Positions 11,300-22,732 of a stretch of DNA of 64,000 bases are shown here, one piece after another; the stretch's first letter is position 1, and every line of letters starts with the position of its first letter. The DNA is taken from positions 3,410,001-3,474,000 of the forward strand of contig JAOVFP010000011.1 of NCBI GenBank assembly GCA_025738555.1, in the 5' to 3' direction. Both the position numbers and the translations under genes were made by a program. The notes beneath the pieces were generated by a model. That model was not told where the DNA came from and did no database searches. It worked only from the letters and a program-made list of their open reading frames with translations. This DNA is from Cyathus striatus. Taxonomy: Eukaryota > Basidiomycota > Agaricomycetes > Agaricales > Nidulariaceae.

Positions 11300-11800
11300 A
11301 TGCTAATGTCACCACCCTTACCCTCCTCCGCTCTCTTGCCAACCCGCCCCAGTGCCTTAGCATAGCAGCCCTGAGCATGACATTACCTCCTCCAGCTTCT
11401 CAACATCTTTTACATGCTCGTGCAGCTGATATGCAGGAACATGACTGGGGTCGAAATATAGTGCCAAGGCAAGATGTTGAAGGGGCTAACAGTATTTGTG
11501 GGTGAAGAAGACCACGAGGCCGGGAAAGCAAGTGTATCAAAGTTTTTCAATGCCAGAAGAAAAGCGCCACTAGAACCATAGTCAATCATAAGAAAAGTAC
11601 CACAAGAACAACCAAACAACATACCCAACAGCTATACCAGCGCAAGCTCTAACTTGCTTCACCCTCCAACTCACACCCCTACTCTCCATCTCATTCACCT
11701 GCAAACATTTATCCAAACTCAAGCATACCATACCCAACTTCATCATCCCCCTTGGATCCAGAAGTTCCAGAGGCATCTGCACAGTTATGTATTCCAATGA
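11300..11800 (-). pseudogene. Fragment of a membrane-protein-like gene related to the exon in the 28-kb island (left palindrome copy)
   Basis: Minus-strand reading gives a hydrophobic segment (AGIAVGYVVWLFLWYFSYD), then DYGSSGAFLLALKNFDTLAF, a likely intron and ALYFDPSHVPAYQLHEHVKD followed by VEKLEEV. The last part resembles CFNPRHVTCRHLRKHVKDLE at 28084-28241. The following DNA is also similar (CACCACCCTTACCCTCCTCC here, TACCACCCTTCCTAGTTATC there). Stops and frame changes make it a pseudogene. It keeps more CpG than the rest of the arm, as expected for captured or recently displaced genic DNA. Function not recognised. Confidence 0.5.
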
Positions 11801-11802
11801 GG

Positions 11803-12811
11803 CACCAGTGGCTATCTTTCTGATCAATCGCTGTCACTGACTACCGGAGGGTTGCAATGTTTCATCACTGAGATGATGATTGATTACAATTTGGGTCTGG
11901 TGCAATCAATAATTACTGTGTACTAGTTTTGCAATCAATTAGAAATATGTAGGTAGCAATCATTGGAAATATAATTGCAATCTGTCAATTGTGTAAAGTG
12001 TGAAATCATTCATCAAATGGAATCAATGCTGTGTGCAAATCAATAAAAATGAAATCAAGAAGAATGTAAATGCAACACTTCAAATAAACAGTCCCCAATG
12101 ACAATCTCAACATACAAGTAGGGTTATTAACCATGTATGCATAACCAGTAGGCTATTCAGCATTGTATAGCTTATGCACTTAATTCTATTTAACCTCTAT
12201 TCCACTCTATCACTATGGACTTCACAAAATTGACTTGCATCTTCCCCTTCATCTACACATTGCTTGCTAGATAATTCATAACATTGCTGTTTTAAACACT
12301 AAATAATTTTAGATTGACTGAATTTGTGCTGAACCACTGGTAATGTGTAAGTACATGAAGACTTAAGGGAGGATACAAGTCCTTCATTTCATAGTCCATG
12401 GTAAAGGTAGCAAAATAGAGGTTAAATAGAATTAAGTGTGCAAGCTATACAATGCTGAATAGCCTACCGGTTATGCATACATGGTTAATAACCCTACTTG
12501 TATGTTGAGATTGTCATTGGGGACTGTTTATTTGAAGTGTTGCATTTACATTCTTCTTGATTTCATTTTTATTGATTTGTGCACAGCATTGATTCCATTT
12601 GATGAATGATTTCACACTTTACACAATTGACAGATTGCAATTATATTTCCAATGATTGCTACCTACATATTTCTAATTGATTGCAAAGCTAGTACACAGT
12701 AATTATTGATTGTGCCAGACCCAAATTGCAATCAATCATCCTCTCAGTGATGAAACATTACAACCACCTAGTAGTCAGCAACAGTGATTGGTCAAGATGA
12801 TAGCCATGACT
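11803..12811. mobile_element. Foldback element, family A copy 1 (long TIRs), inside the left palindrome arm
   Basis: It starts CACCAGTGGCTATC..ATCAATCGCTGTCACTGAC and ends GTCAGCAACAGTGATTGG..GATAGCCATGACT. The arms pair over about 450 bp, including AATCAATCATC, CCCCAATGACAATCTCAACA and GGTTAATAACCCTACTTG. There is no ORF of note. The termini are shared with the elements at 37082 and 44176. Unlike those two it has no matching flanking 8-mer, so one end may have been exchanged. A near-identical inverted copy is in the right arm at 25200-26208. Confidence 0.8.
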
Positions 12812-12960
12812 TGTACACATCCTATAAAAGGAAGCATGTTTGATGTGAGGTTGAGGCAACATTGCAACATTGAAACTTAACAATAGATTTCTGAAGACTG
12901 AAAACCAAATGAGCATAGAGTATATGAGCTAATATGCCTAGTGTATTTCTACCTACTATA
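12812..12960 (+). repeat. Direct repeat with TATAAAAGG, shared with 14969-15085
   Basis: Directly after the foldback right end lies CTATAAAAGGAAGCATGTTTGA, then AGGTTGAGGCAACATTGCAAC and AACAATAGATTTCTGAAGACTG. The same block follows a second, solo foldback end at about 14800-14968. TATAAAAGG looks like a TATA box, so this may be an LTR or promoter piece. No gene follows it. Confidence 0.6.
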
Positions 12961-13279
12961 AAATCATTATTTCTATATTCTATGTGCTACTTACAAATGG
13001 TATAATAATATGGGTTGTATTTAGTAGCTAAGGTAGAGGTCCTGGACCATTAGCTAGCATGAGAATGATTCATGCTAATAAGGGACATTTCTAGCCTAAG
13101 TAGGAAAGTGTCTAAGAATAGAAACATCAAGGTCAGAGCTTATTCCTGACATCAGTGGGAAATAGTTACCAGTAAGGCCAGAGATCAAGCTAAGTGTGTC
13201 TATTCTAATAATAGATTATCAAAGCCATGTTATTGCATCATAGGAAAAGGCATGAGGGCTAGGCTCATGGCAAGTGCCA

Positions 13280-13687
13280 CTATCTAACCATGCTGTACCA
13301 GCACTGTGCATCAGCATGCCATAGATGCCTGGATAGGCCTGAGACCCAGCATTCCCAGCAGGCTTATTCAGCAGTTCCCATTTCCATATGTCAAAGCACA
13401 CAGTATCATGCCTTCATATGGAGTGTCTCACCTGCAGACATGGCTTATTGTACTTTGCTATCTTCCCATATGGATGCTTTCTCAGTGCTCATATGCATGT
13501 CAATCTGTGATTTACTCTGGTCCATCCCAGACACTCATAGCTAGTCTAAACATCTACTTTACAGCTTAGCTAATGTGCAATTACTGCTTTTGTATTAACT
13601 ATATAGTTCCTCTAGCCATGGTTTTGTAGGATATTCAATAGTTAGAGTAAAGTAGTAGAAGGGCAGTCTCCTGTGCCCCAAGAAATA
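13280..13687 (+). repeat. Dispersed repeat, copy 2 (left palindrome arm)
   Basis: Same sequence order as 9010-9420, from CTATCTAACCATGCTGTACC to TCCTGTGCCCCAAGAAATA. The 13000-13280 stretch before it is unassigned. Confidence 0.7.
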
Positions 13688-13739
13688 TGATTGAGCAGTC
13701 CTCACTAGTATTTGTGTGAGCTTGAGATTCTGAGTATAA

Positions 13740-14700
13740 CTAGTGGTGTCAGGGTTCAGTTATGAACCATGGTTTGAATGCAAACCTTTAGAGAACTAGA
13801 CTCACATTTGGTTTCAAGTTCAACTATAGGTGGGGGCCAAACCTTTTGTCCAGTTCTTGGTTCTCCAGATTGCTGATTTCACTGGACCTGTTTAAACCTG
13901 TTCAAACCTAATATTTTAGAGTACAAATTTTCAATTTTCCATGCAATAATATAATGTACAGAGTAGTACATACCATTCAGCATACATAGCAATGAATTGA
14001 TTGATTGGCACTGCCACAGCATTAGTAAGTGATGTAGATCACTACCCTGATGGCTCAATCACTACTGCAGCACTGCAGCAATGCTTCAGCTATTTCCTGA
14101 ATGCTGAACCCTTGCTGTCTCAATTCCATATGTTCTAACTATGTTCCTCCCTTGGGTCAGTCTCATACTTTGCAATGGAATCACATGCTTGCTAAATTTT
14201 TCTGAGTTCTTGCAGTGATGCTGTCTCTGTTCCTCAGGCCAGTCTCATACTTGTGACAGAACTGCATGCCAGTCAAACTCTCTGCTTAACACTTGCAGTG
14301 ATGCTATCTTGAAGTCAAATCTTGTTTGTTCATTCAGACTTCCTCATGCCACTCAGAGTTTTGGACTGTGTGACAGGATCAAATGCTAGCCACTCAGATT
14401 TGCTCATCCCTCAGGCCACTCAGAGTTTCAGACTGATTCTGTGTGATGGATTTGAGTAACTACTGTGCTAGCTGCTTGGACTGTGTGATTGGTATGGCAA
14501 ATTTTTAACCAGTAAGTCATAATGCCATTGAATATTTTTATGGGTTAAGTTGTACCCACTGACTCATTGTAATGAAATTATAGTATAAATATGTGCTGTA
14601 CATCTGGGTATTGCCTGCCAATCCAATACTTGACTTCAAACTTCACCATTTTCCTCTCACCTTAAGCTCACTATTTGAATCATTATGTTGCCCACCTCTG
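13740..14700. other. Unassigned 1-kb block of the palindrome arm, possibly a decayed hAT-like element
   Basis: It begins near TAGTGGTGTCAGGGTTCAG and ends near GTTGCCCACCTCTGATGG. The outermost bases (TAGTGGTG and, reversed, CAGAGGTGG) look like hAT ends, but the inverted match is only a few bases and no target duplication is visible. Inside are repeated CCACTCAGAGTTT and CAGTCTCATACTT motifs. No coding capacity. Confidence 0.3.
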
Positions 14701-14799
14701 ATGGCAGATGTGCCCAGAATAGAGATGTCATTCTAAAGGATGTGTCCAACATCATTTGGAATAGAAAGACCAGCAGCAATGTATTGGCTTATAGATTTT

Positions 14800-14968
14800 A
14801 TATTTCCAATGATTGCTACCTACATATTTCTAATTGATTGCAAAACTAGTACACAGTAATTATTGATCATGCCAGACCCAAATTGCAATCAATCATCCTC
14901 TCAGTGATGAAACATCACAACCCCCTGGTAGTCAGTGATACCAATTGATCAAGATGATAGCCACGACT
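14800..14968. mobile_element. Solo right end of a family A foldback element (left palindrome arm)
   Basis: From ATATTTCCAATGATTGCTAC to GATGATAGCCACGACT this repeats the right TIR of the element at 11803-12811, including CAATCAATCATCCTCTCAGTG. Its partner arm is found only as the mirror copy in the right palindrome arm (about 23043-23212). The two solo ends therefore face each other across the 7.45-kb spacer. Confidence 0.7.
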
Positions 14969-15767
14969 TGCACACAAACTATAAAAGGAAGCATGTTTGA
15001 AGTGAGGTTGAGGCAACATTGCAACATTGAAACTTAACAATAGATTTCTGAAGACTGAAAACCAAACAAGCATAGAGCATACAAGCAAAGACCAAACTTT
15101 CAAGGGATGCAGATGTGTTGAAGCATCCAGGTGGAAGGAATGGACAGAGCAGGTGACCAAGGCCAATTGAACCAAAATTGAACAGAAAGTTAAAGGCAGA
15201 ATCTAACAGTCTTCAGCATGGGAAAAAGAGAGACAATACATACTGAGCTACAGTTACAGAGCAAACACTAGTAAATGCCAAACAGGCCACCAACTGACCA
15301 TCTGGATGCTTTGAAGCACCCATGGAATAATCAGGTGACTGTGGGAATAATCACATGTGTAACAAAAAGTGCAACCCATTTTAACCTAGGTAATTTGGAA
15401 TAGGAAGACCAGCAGCAATGTATTGGATAAATGTAATGTGTTTTATGTTAATTCTTTCACAGATGCACACCTATATCAGATTATGGTATAATAGTGCCTT
15501 ACCCCATGTATGTAATATAATTGCATAAAATCCATGTAAATTATGTGGGAATTTTCAAAAACTTTCATACATTTAGTAAAACTTGCAACATTTAAAAGCC
15601 AGGTGTAATATCTGTTTAAATTTTGAATAATTTATGTTAAACATGCATATCTAGTCAACTATCAAAAATTACACTAAATTATACTAAATTATCAAATTCA
15701 GCTTTTCCTGATGTCATCTCTACCTTACCAAGATTGTATGACCAGCTACTTTATATTCCACCAGATA

Positions 15768-16323
15768 CTGTACTATTTCAACTGATTGTTCAGTAATGCA
15801 TAACAGTGCCCCTCTGAACTGAACAATTTTTCCATTTGTCACACATCACAAGCAAGTCTGAACAAAGGTTCAGTGAAAAAAATGTTGGCCTAATTTTCAA
15901 AAATTTCTTGTTCATTTTCACACAATATATGTAGATGATGTATAATAAGTGATAAGTAATTTAGAATGTAATATTTCATAATGTATGTTGGTGGAAATGA
16001 TATCATACCTCAGATAGTATAAATGTGAATTCTGAGATGATAATTACAAGCTACAGTATTTAAGTAGGTTGAAATTTCTTTGACATGCATATTCATCAGT
16101 CAATGTCTTTCTAAACAAGTAACTATTGAGTAACATATCATTATTATCTTAATTTGTGAACTTATTATTCATTGTTCAATACTATAATAGGTCCTTACAT
16201 GGTCATAGCCACCTTGAACAAATTCAGCCAATGTCATGCAAAAAACCTTGATCTGAACAATGCCCTAAACCAAACTTTATTGTCATGCCAAAAATTCTTG
16301 AACAATCAGTTGAAATAGTACAG
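15768..16323. mobile_element. TA-flanked MITE, complete copy
   Basis: Left end TA-CTGTACTATTTCAACTGA and right end TCAGTTGAAATAGTACAG-TA are perfect inverted repeats of at least 25 bp, extending into TTGTTCA, with TA on both sides. TA duplication is typical of the Tc1/mariner/pogo superfamily. The 556-bp body has no transposase. Same family: 6612, 34587 and 49118. Confidence 0.85.
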
Positions 16324-19300
16324 TACTGGGAATCTGATGTATCATTTACAGTAATTAATGCTATGGCAAGATGTATATACAACAGTAATTGAAGTACATC
16401 ATGATGTATCATTTGCTATAATTATAAGTATGAATGTGCACACTATACTATCCCCCCTTTCACATTTGGTATATATGTCATGACCAAATCCTGACACACC
16501 TGTAGGTATTCAAGAAGCCACACATTGTACATATTTGTGTTTCTTGGGCCATTGCGGATTAATTCAATAAATCTCTAGGCTGCTTGATTTTTAATTTTTC
16601 AGTGCTTTTTTGAGAGATCTATTGTTATATTTAATTTCTGGGGCTTCATTCACACTGGTATAACCTCACTGACATACATGTTCCCAAAGAGCACAGTGTC
16701 TGCTGCAAGTTTTGTGTATGTTTTCCGAAGATTCCAAGAAATTTTGAAATTATAACACCACATCTTTCTTAGCATTGTATAGCCTATATACATTCCAAGC
16801 CAATGTATGCCATTGGCATAGAGCAAAAAGACATCAATGCAAGTAACATAGAAAATGGTGCATGGCTATGGTAGATGATCCAATGCACTGTGCACTGAAC
16901 AGTACTTACCATGTCCCATGATTATTTGAGTAGATCACATGATACAATTGATGGCAGGCACATGTGACATTCCCATGCCAGGTGAACCATATTATAAGGA
17001 AGTTACAGGAAAAACATTTGATTATAACACATTTCATAAGATATACCTGATAAAAAATAAAGAATATGTGGGTAACAAGTGTATTTTATCCACTCCAGAT
17101 ACTAGCTAACCCACGAAGCCACATTTTAGTTTTGGTCAGACAAAAAAGTACAACTCTTATAGTCTCATGCTGAAGTGTATATAGCTGGAGCCTTGAGAAC
17201 AGTGTATCTAAATAGAATATAAGACACATATGTGTAAAACCTGGGGATAAGGTCAATAAAGTGAAACAATTGCTATTATTCATTGCTATGAAGAATAATA
17301 ACTAGTACCAAGGCATGACAAGCCATTTCTACAATGTTTTCCAGGAATAAATTTGGAAAGCATTTCTATACATGTTGGTAATATATGGATTGATCTGTCA
17401 TACAGTTAGTGTAAATAAGGGAGTTATTATATGCACAGATATTCTATGTCTTCTGATTTACAGTGAGTTATAATGAGCCGAAGCTTTAAAGAAGCACAAT
17501 TTAAGGAATATACATTAATGAAAGAGAATCATCCTATTTTTAGCTCTGTCAAAGTGGGAAACAGGTGCATGAGGGCAGGAGAAGGGTGATGAGTAATCTG
17601 CATCAGCTTCTTTGAGAGTTCTTACCTATCCAGGAAGCCTGTAGTAATTGCTGCAAATATACATCCCAGATGTATGGTAATTACTGCAATTGATACATCA
17701 CAAGTTTGCAGTAATTACCACAAACGATATATCAAAACCATGGTATTGCCTGTATATTCACCACACAGTTCTTCATGTAAGTGTCCAAATACTGATATCA
17801 TTTACAATTGAATAGTAATGATATGAATGGACCCTGGACAAGTTCATGGAATGTGACATTGCTGGAGACATAAATCACTGCACTACTTGAAGTACCAATT
17901 GAACTTTGGCTATATATGTTTCCAATTCCCCATGGTGTGACAAGAGCAAACTTCACTGTGGCTTCTTAAATTGTGACATGCCAGTTTATTTTTGTCTCTA
18001 AAGTATGTCCACAGAAATTCCATCCATGATCAAGTGCCATGGTAGTAATGTAGTCCTTTATGTAAGAGCCCAGCTGTAGATAGCCATAAATAAACAATTA
18101 GAAGAAGGGCGAGCTCCTGTCAGCATTACAGAATGTGACATCACTGCAGACTTAAGTCAGATGCAAATCATTCTTGAAGTTTGTATCGAACTTTGATCAT
18201 ATTTGCTTTGCATTCCACATGGTCCTTCATGGTAATAGCAAACAGCATGGCTTGCTGACATGCAGCAGTGATATCATATGTATTAGTTCCTTGATCTCAT
18301 AATGATTAAAGGATTCTATTTAGATGTCAGTACACAGTGCAGTTCTCAATGATAAAAAGAGTAGAGAAGTGTTCTGTTAATGATACCCTTCTATTTTAGT
18401 ACAAGAGTGTGGGACATTCCAGATGTGTGACACTGTATCAGGTGTAAGCCTTTAATTTATATATACATATATGCTTAAGACTCTCCTTTTGTTGCTGGTT
18501 TTGTTATGAATATAGTAAATTACTGGATCTGTTTAATCATACCAATTAACTATCACCTAGTGCTGTCGTTGCAGATTGCTGCTCGGTATTTAGAATCATA
18601 AGAGCTCAACTTATCAACAACTTATAACAATCTACCATCAGCTTTAAATAAGGTTTGTAGTAAGTATGTCTTTTATGTGACCTAAGACTACTTACTTCTA
18701 GTGAATGGTCTTCAGAAGAGTGATTACCAGGGCATTGGATACAACAGTTCTATCTCATCTGTTCAAAAAGCATATTCCTGGAACAACCAAGTTGAACTAT
18801 AAGGAGAGACTTTAGATCACTTTCATAAAATGACAACACATATTTAAATATGGCAATCATTTCCCTTCATTACTGTGAAATGCACAATAGTATGGCACAT
18901 ATACTGGGTAATGTTCCAAATTGATACATATTTGGGTAAAGTCCATGAATTTGATACATGTATTATCACTATGAATGTAACATGATCATAATTGTCAATT
19001 GGTACATGTTTTTAGAAGTTGTACATGTTGAAAACTATCAATGGTTACATGTTTGAAATTAGCAATTGATACATGCTCTCATAGAGGTTGTTACATGTTA
19101 AAATAATATTTTTAATTTGTATTAGTCACACTCAGTCCTTGAGTTTAAAGAAATGGGGTGCTGCACATCATGCCTACTTGCAGGGCCAGTATGTAATTGC
19201 TTATATCACCAGTATGCAAAGTTTAACACCAATCTCTGCAGCTCAGTTCATAATATCTGCATTGAACATTTGTGGAGAGATGTGCAAAAAGATTCACTGG

Positions 19301-19379
19301 AACAATTTTGCCAAATTTTTCTCCATCTTGAAGGGGCACATCTACTACATCTGAATTCATGTATCCACTTGGTATATCT

Positions 19380-19720
19380 GTTATGTACCATACCACTTAG
19401 AGGGATGATAGGGAGGCACTGGGTTTAGCACAGAGGGAACTACTTGTTGGATTATGTAAGCTTGAGGTCAGAAGCAGAGAACTCAAAAAGTGTGGAGGTG
19501 AACCTTGGCTTCAGCTTATATGCTGCGCCCCTTGTGATTCTCAGTGGTTCATATTTCAAAGTCAAGGTAGGGACAAGCTCAAGGTAGGAGCAAGGTCAGA
19601 ATAGAGGAAGGCCGGAATAGAGAAAGGTTGGACTAGAGAAAGAACTAAGAGAAAAACCTTAGAGACAAGTAGACAGAGTATAGTGGTATATTCATAATCA
19701 TAGTCAATATGAAAACTGAA
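19380..19720 (+). repeat. LTR-like dispersed repeat, copy a
   Basis: TTGGCTTCAGCTTATATGCTG followed by CGCCCCTTGTGATTC is also found at 43625-43660 as TTGGCTTCAGCTTATGTGCTG..CACCCCTGGGATTC. Both are followed by AAGGNCAGGC/AAGCTC- and GAGACAAG-type purine-rich DNA. The copies differ at the CpG (GCGCC against GCACC). Possibly part of a retroelement LTR; ends not defined. Confidence 0.4.
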
Positions 19721-20150
19721 GTTACTTTACAAAAACTAGATCTTAAATACTAAGCAAAGTATAAGGGTATAGTTAGGGATAGGTAAATGTGGAGTCAGCC
19801 ACCATAGAGGAGTAGTGGCTAAAGTATGGAAGGAAAGGCTACATATGATATAGTGAAACAGATAGGGGTTGAAATAAATAGAGGAGTAATACAAAATAGT
19901 GACATAGTGGATGAACATGAGTGAGTAATTGATAAATCATGATGACATGTCTGATGATTGGTCAGAAGTGTGGCCAATGCAGAAGTGCAGGAAGTGCAGG
20001 AATGTTGGGATAGTGCAGAATAGCAGATTCCAGACACAGATGTAACAATATCTATGCCTTGTTTATCAACCAAGAGTGCAGAAATCTCTGGATGAAATGA
20101 AGTCTTCTTGGAATAATCATACTATTTGAACTGCCAGAAACAAAACTCCT

Positions 20151-20387
20151 GTGGCATTGTATGAACTCAGTAAGGAGGAAGCAATTAATTCGGGTTATTG
20201 GGATATTGATGCTGAGGATGTGGAGGAGATAATAGATAATTCATATAGAATAGACTTCACAGATACTGCCCAACCTCTTCCTGAGGAGCTTAATACAAGG
20301 GTAGGTCAGAGGTCCAAAAAAAAAAAGTTGGACCTCATTTCACCAAGTCCCCTTCTGGTTGACAATTCACATCTCAAGCATTTGTAA
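20151..20387 (+). pseudogene. Possible acidic exon remnant, function unknown
   Basis: A 78-codon open frame with non-random composition (EELSKEEAINSGYWDID-like acidic text, then DVEEIIDNSYRIDF and a lysine run before LISPSPLLV). It is not low-complexity and not shared with another frame, so it may be an exon of a decayed transposon gene in the palindrome spacer. No family recognised and no clear splice partners. Confidence 0.25.
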
Positions 20388-22348
20388 GTAAATTTAATTA
20401 GGTTTTCATGAATTTTCAGGTCCACAGAATATGTCAAGAATGCATAATTTAAAGCAACTTCAAAGTTGAAATATTGAATATTAGCTACCAAGTAAAGTTT
20501 ACTAATTAAGAAATGCTTAAGTAATATGAAGTTTAGTTCCTTGCTCTGTTGTCTACATGGCTCTACCTCACTTTCACTACACAGGAACACAATGAGATCA
20601 TAATAATGTTAAAATATGAGAAAGAGAAAAATAATTGCTATGATGATGTACCAACTTCATGCACAAGGCTTATAATACATATTATCTTATCCCAGGAAGG
20701 CTATATATGATGGAGGTGGAAATTGGTGCATTGTGTGATAAGCAAGTTGAGAAGCACTCCTGTTGTGGTTGTGTGTCAAGAGTCACTTTCCCCTTTACCA
20801 TGTTCTCATACCTCTTCCTTGATATGCTGATAACACCTAAATGTTTAACATTTAAACACTCATTTGAGCCCTGATGTGCACATAATCTGCATGCAACTTG
20901 TCTACTGCATCTTCCATGAGACAAGGCCCTATTCAAACTATGGCTTGACTCATTCTGAAAAAATGTGGTGAGTATCACTACAAGCTGGGAAGTTGAACTG
21001 TGGAGGGAGGTAAGTGGTTCATAAGAAGGGAGTCAAAGACGGTTGAAGGTCAATATGATGAGAAAATCCAGAAATGTCTGCACCTGCCATTTTTGGAAAG
21101 TATTATGTAATGAGAAGTGATAAGACTAACTTTTAGAGAATTTTTATTTACATAGTATTAACACCACCAACAAAGAACATATATTCCAAGTTAGATTTAT
21201 ATTTAGTTCGAGGGTGCAAGAGTTTCAAGTATAGTAAAATGAACAATGTATTTAATAGTAGATAGTGCAATTGCTTTCAGATACTTTCAGAACAGACTTT
21301 CAGATTTCAGATTTATACTCGGAATTCCAATATCAATTCAGAACGTACTCTACTGCGAGAACGGAAGTACAGCCAGTGTGGTGCTTAAGGTATTCTAAAG
21401 GTATGTCTAACTACTTATATATTTAATTACATGGCAGTGGTCTCATGCACAATGGTATAGGTAAGGTAAATAGTATGTCATAATGTCCTAGTGCATCCTA
21501 ATGGTCAAAAAGACATGTTTACCCCTCCATATGAGAATCCATGAGGGCTTGTGCAGTTTCAGAGACACATCAAGTGCCACACCATGCTATTAATAGGCAC
21601 ACATCAAGACACGTGCTAATACATGTGCTAATTCTGGCCAAGTACTTGGATATAACAGATACCGGTGTTTCCAGTACTGGTGCATCTGATGGCACTTCCC
21701 AATGTGCTGCGGGTAGTGCCTGGTGCACGTTTCAAAGTCCTGGGGGCATGCGGTTTCCCACATGGTGGCAGTTTTACACAGGAGAGATGCATGGATGTTC
21801 TGGGTTATTCAAGAGACTGCATGATAGCTCTGAGTTGCAGTATCCAGTGGTACTAAGAATTATCTAGGCCAAAGTATTTCCCTGACATTGTGTGATTGTC
21901 TAAATTGGTACCATGAGCGTTATTCAGGGTATGGAGAAGTATGAATACATTCCTGAGTATTATCTTTTGGGCTTTTCTTTATAGTATAGTTATCTAGTAC
22001 TTGTAATTTCTATAGGAATCAATAGTCCAAATATATTGTCATTGTGTTGAATCCCTTGGTTCATATCGTGTAGATACTTTGACTGGCAGCGTGGGACTCA
22101 ACCCCAGCCCTTGGACTCTTCCCTTGATAGTGTTATTCAATATAGAATACTCTAGTTGGCAGCTTGGGACTCACCCCAACTCTTGGACTCTTGGACTTGA
22201 TTCTCTAATTATATTACTGGTACTTAGATGTCTATTATATTTCGAAAAATATCCCTTATATTTTACTAGGTGTATCAGAAGGGAGGGGAGGTCAGCTAGC
22301 AGGTTGGTTTGAAAAAAGTTCGACCATAGTTCTTTTTTTTCAATCCTG

Positions 22349-22609
22349 GTGCCCCCTTGGCTTAATAATGATCCAGTTGCACCTTGCTTTGACAATTTTG
22401 CAGGTTTAGAAGAAGAAAAGGATGCAGGCATTGTTATAACTGACAATGAAGATATTGCAGCTGCAAGGGAAATTCTATGTAATATGGACTTCAATAAAGA
22501 AGATGATCAGTTTGGAATGGATTTATATTGTGAAACAATAGTTCAATTGACTGCTCATTACTGCACAGAGGATTCAGACCCAAGTGACAGTAAAGTCACC
22601 ACCAAATAG
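22349..22609 (+). pseudogene. Possible transposon exon remnant in the spacer, function unknown
   Basis: An 86-codon frame reading GIVITDNEDIAAAREILC, NMDFNKEDDQFGMDLYCE and LTAHYCTEDSDPSDSK, then a stop. A pyrimidine-rich TTTTTTTTCAATCC precedes it. The acidic, protein-like composition suggests a C-terminal exon of a lost transposase or accessory gene. ACATGT-rich repeats follow immediately, then the right arm. No family recognised. Confidence 0.3.
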
Positions 22610-22732
22610 AAAAACATGTACCACTCTGAAAATACAACATGTATCAGTTTCAGACATGACTTAAAACATGTAACACTTTTGAAATTCAACATGTATCAGT
22701 TATGATTTTACAACATGTAACACTTTGCAATA

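Larger units (their letters stand above)
11171..15278 (+). repeat. Left arm of a 15.7-kb palindrome (4.1-kb inverted repeat)
   Basis: The whole segment is the reverse complement of 22733-26841. I compared many stretches along the arms. They agree almost perfectly, with only a few differences: CG against CA or TG near the outer ends (for example TACGTG here, CATGTA there), and one extra C in a run of five or six near 13850. Beyond 11171 and 26841 similarity stops. The arm contains, from the outside in, a decayed gene fragment, a foldback element, a dispersed repeat, an unassigned 1-kb block and a second foldback end. Confidence 0.95.
15279..22732. other. Spacer of the palindrome, AT-rich and CpG-poor, no intact gene
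   Basis: 7.45 kb between the arms. Recognisable contents: ATTTGGAATAGGAAGACCAGC at about 15390 (also just inside the arm at 14757); a complete MITE at 15768-16323; a hairpin TGGTAATTACTGCAA/TTGCAGTAATTACCA at about 17677-17717; two diverged direct repeats near 17850-17990 and 18130-18270 (TGTGACATTGCTGGAGAC against TGTGACATCACTGCAGAC); and ACATGT-rich repeats at both ends (18950-19100 and 22612-22730). Two possible exon remnants (20151-20387, 22349-22609) are listed separately. The rest shows no family that I recognise. Confidence 0.7.

Noticed and set aside
13740..14700. Complete hAT element
   Set aside because: End similarity is only a few bases and flanking 8-mers do not match, so it is left as an unassigned block.
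14915..15175. Identical 86-codon ORF here (minus) and at 22835-23095 (plus)
   Set aside because: Identity is explained by the palindrome arms. The frame crosses a foldback end and the TATAAAAGG repeat and has no domain.
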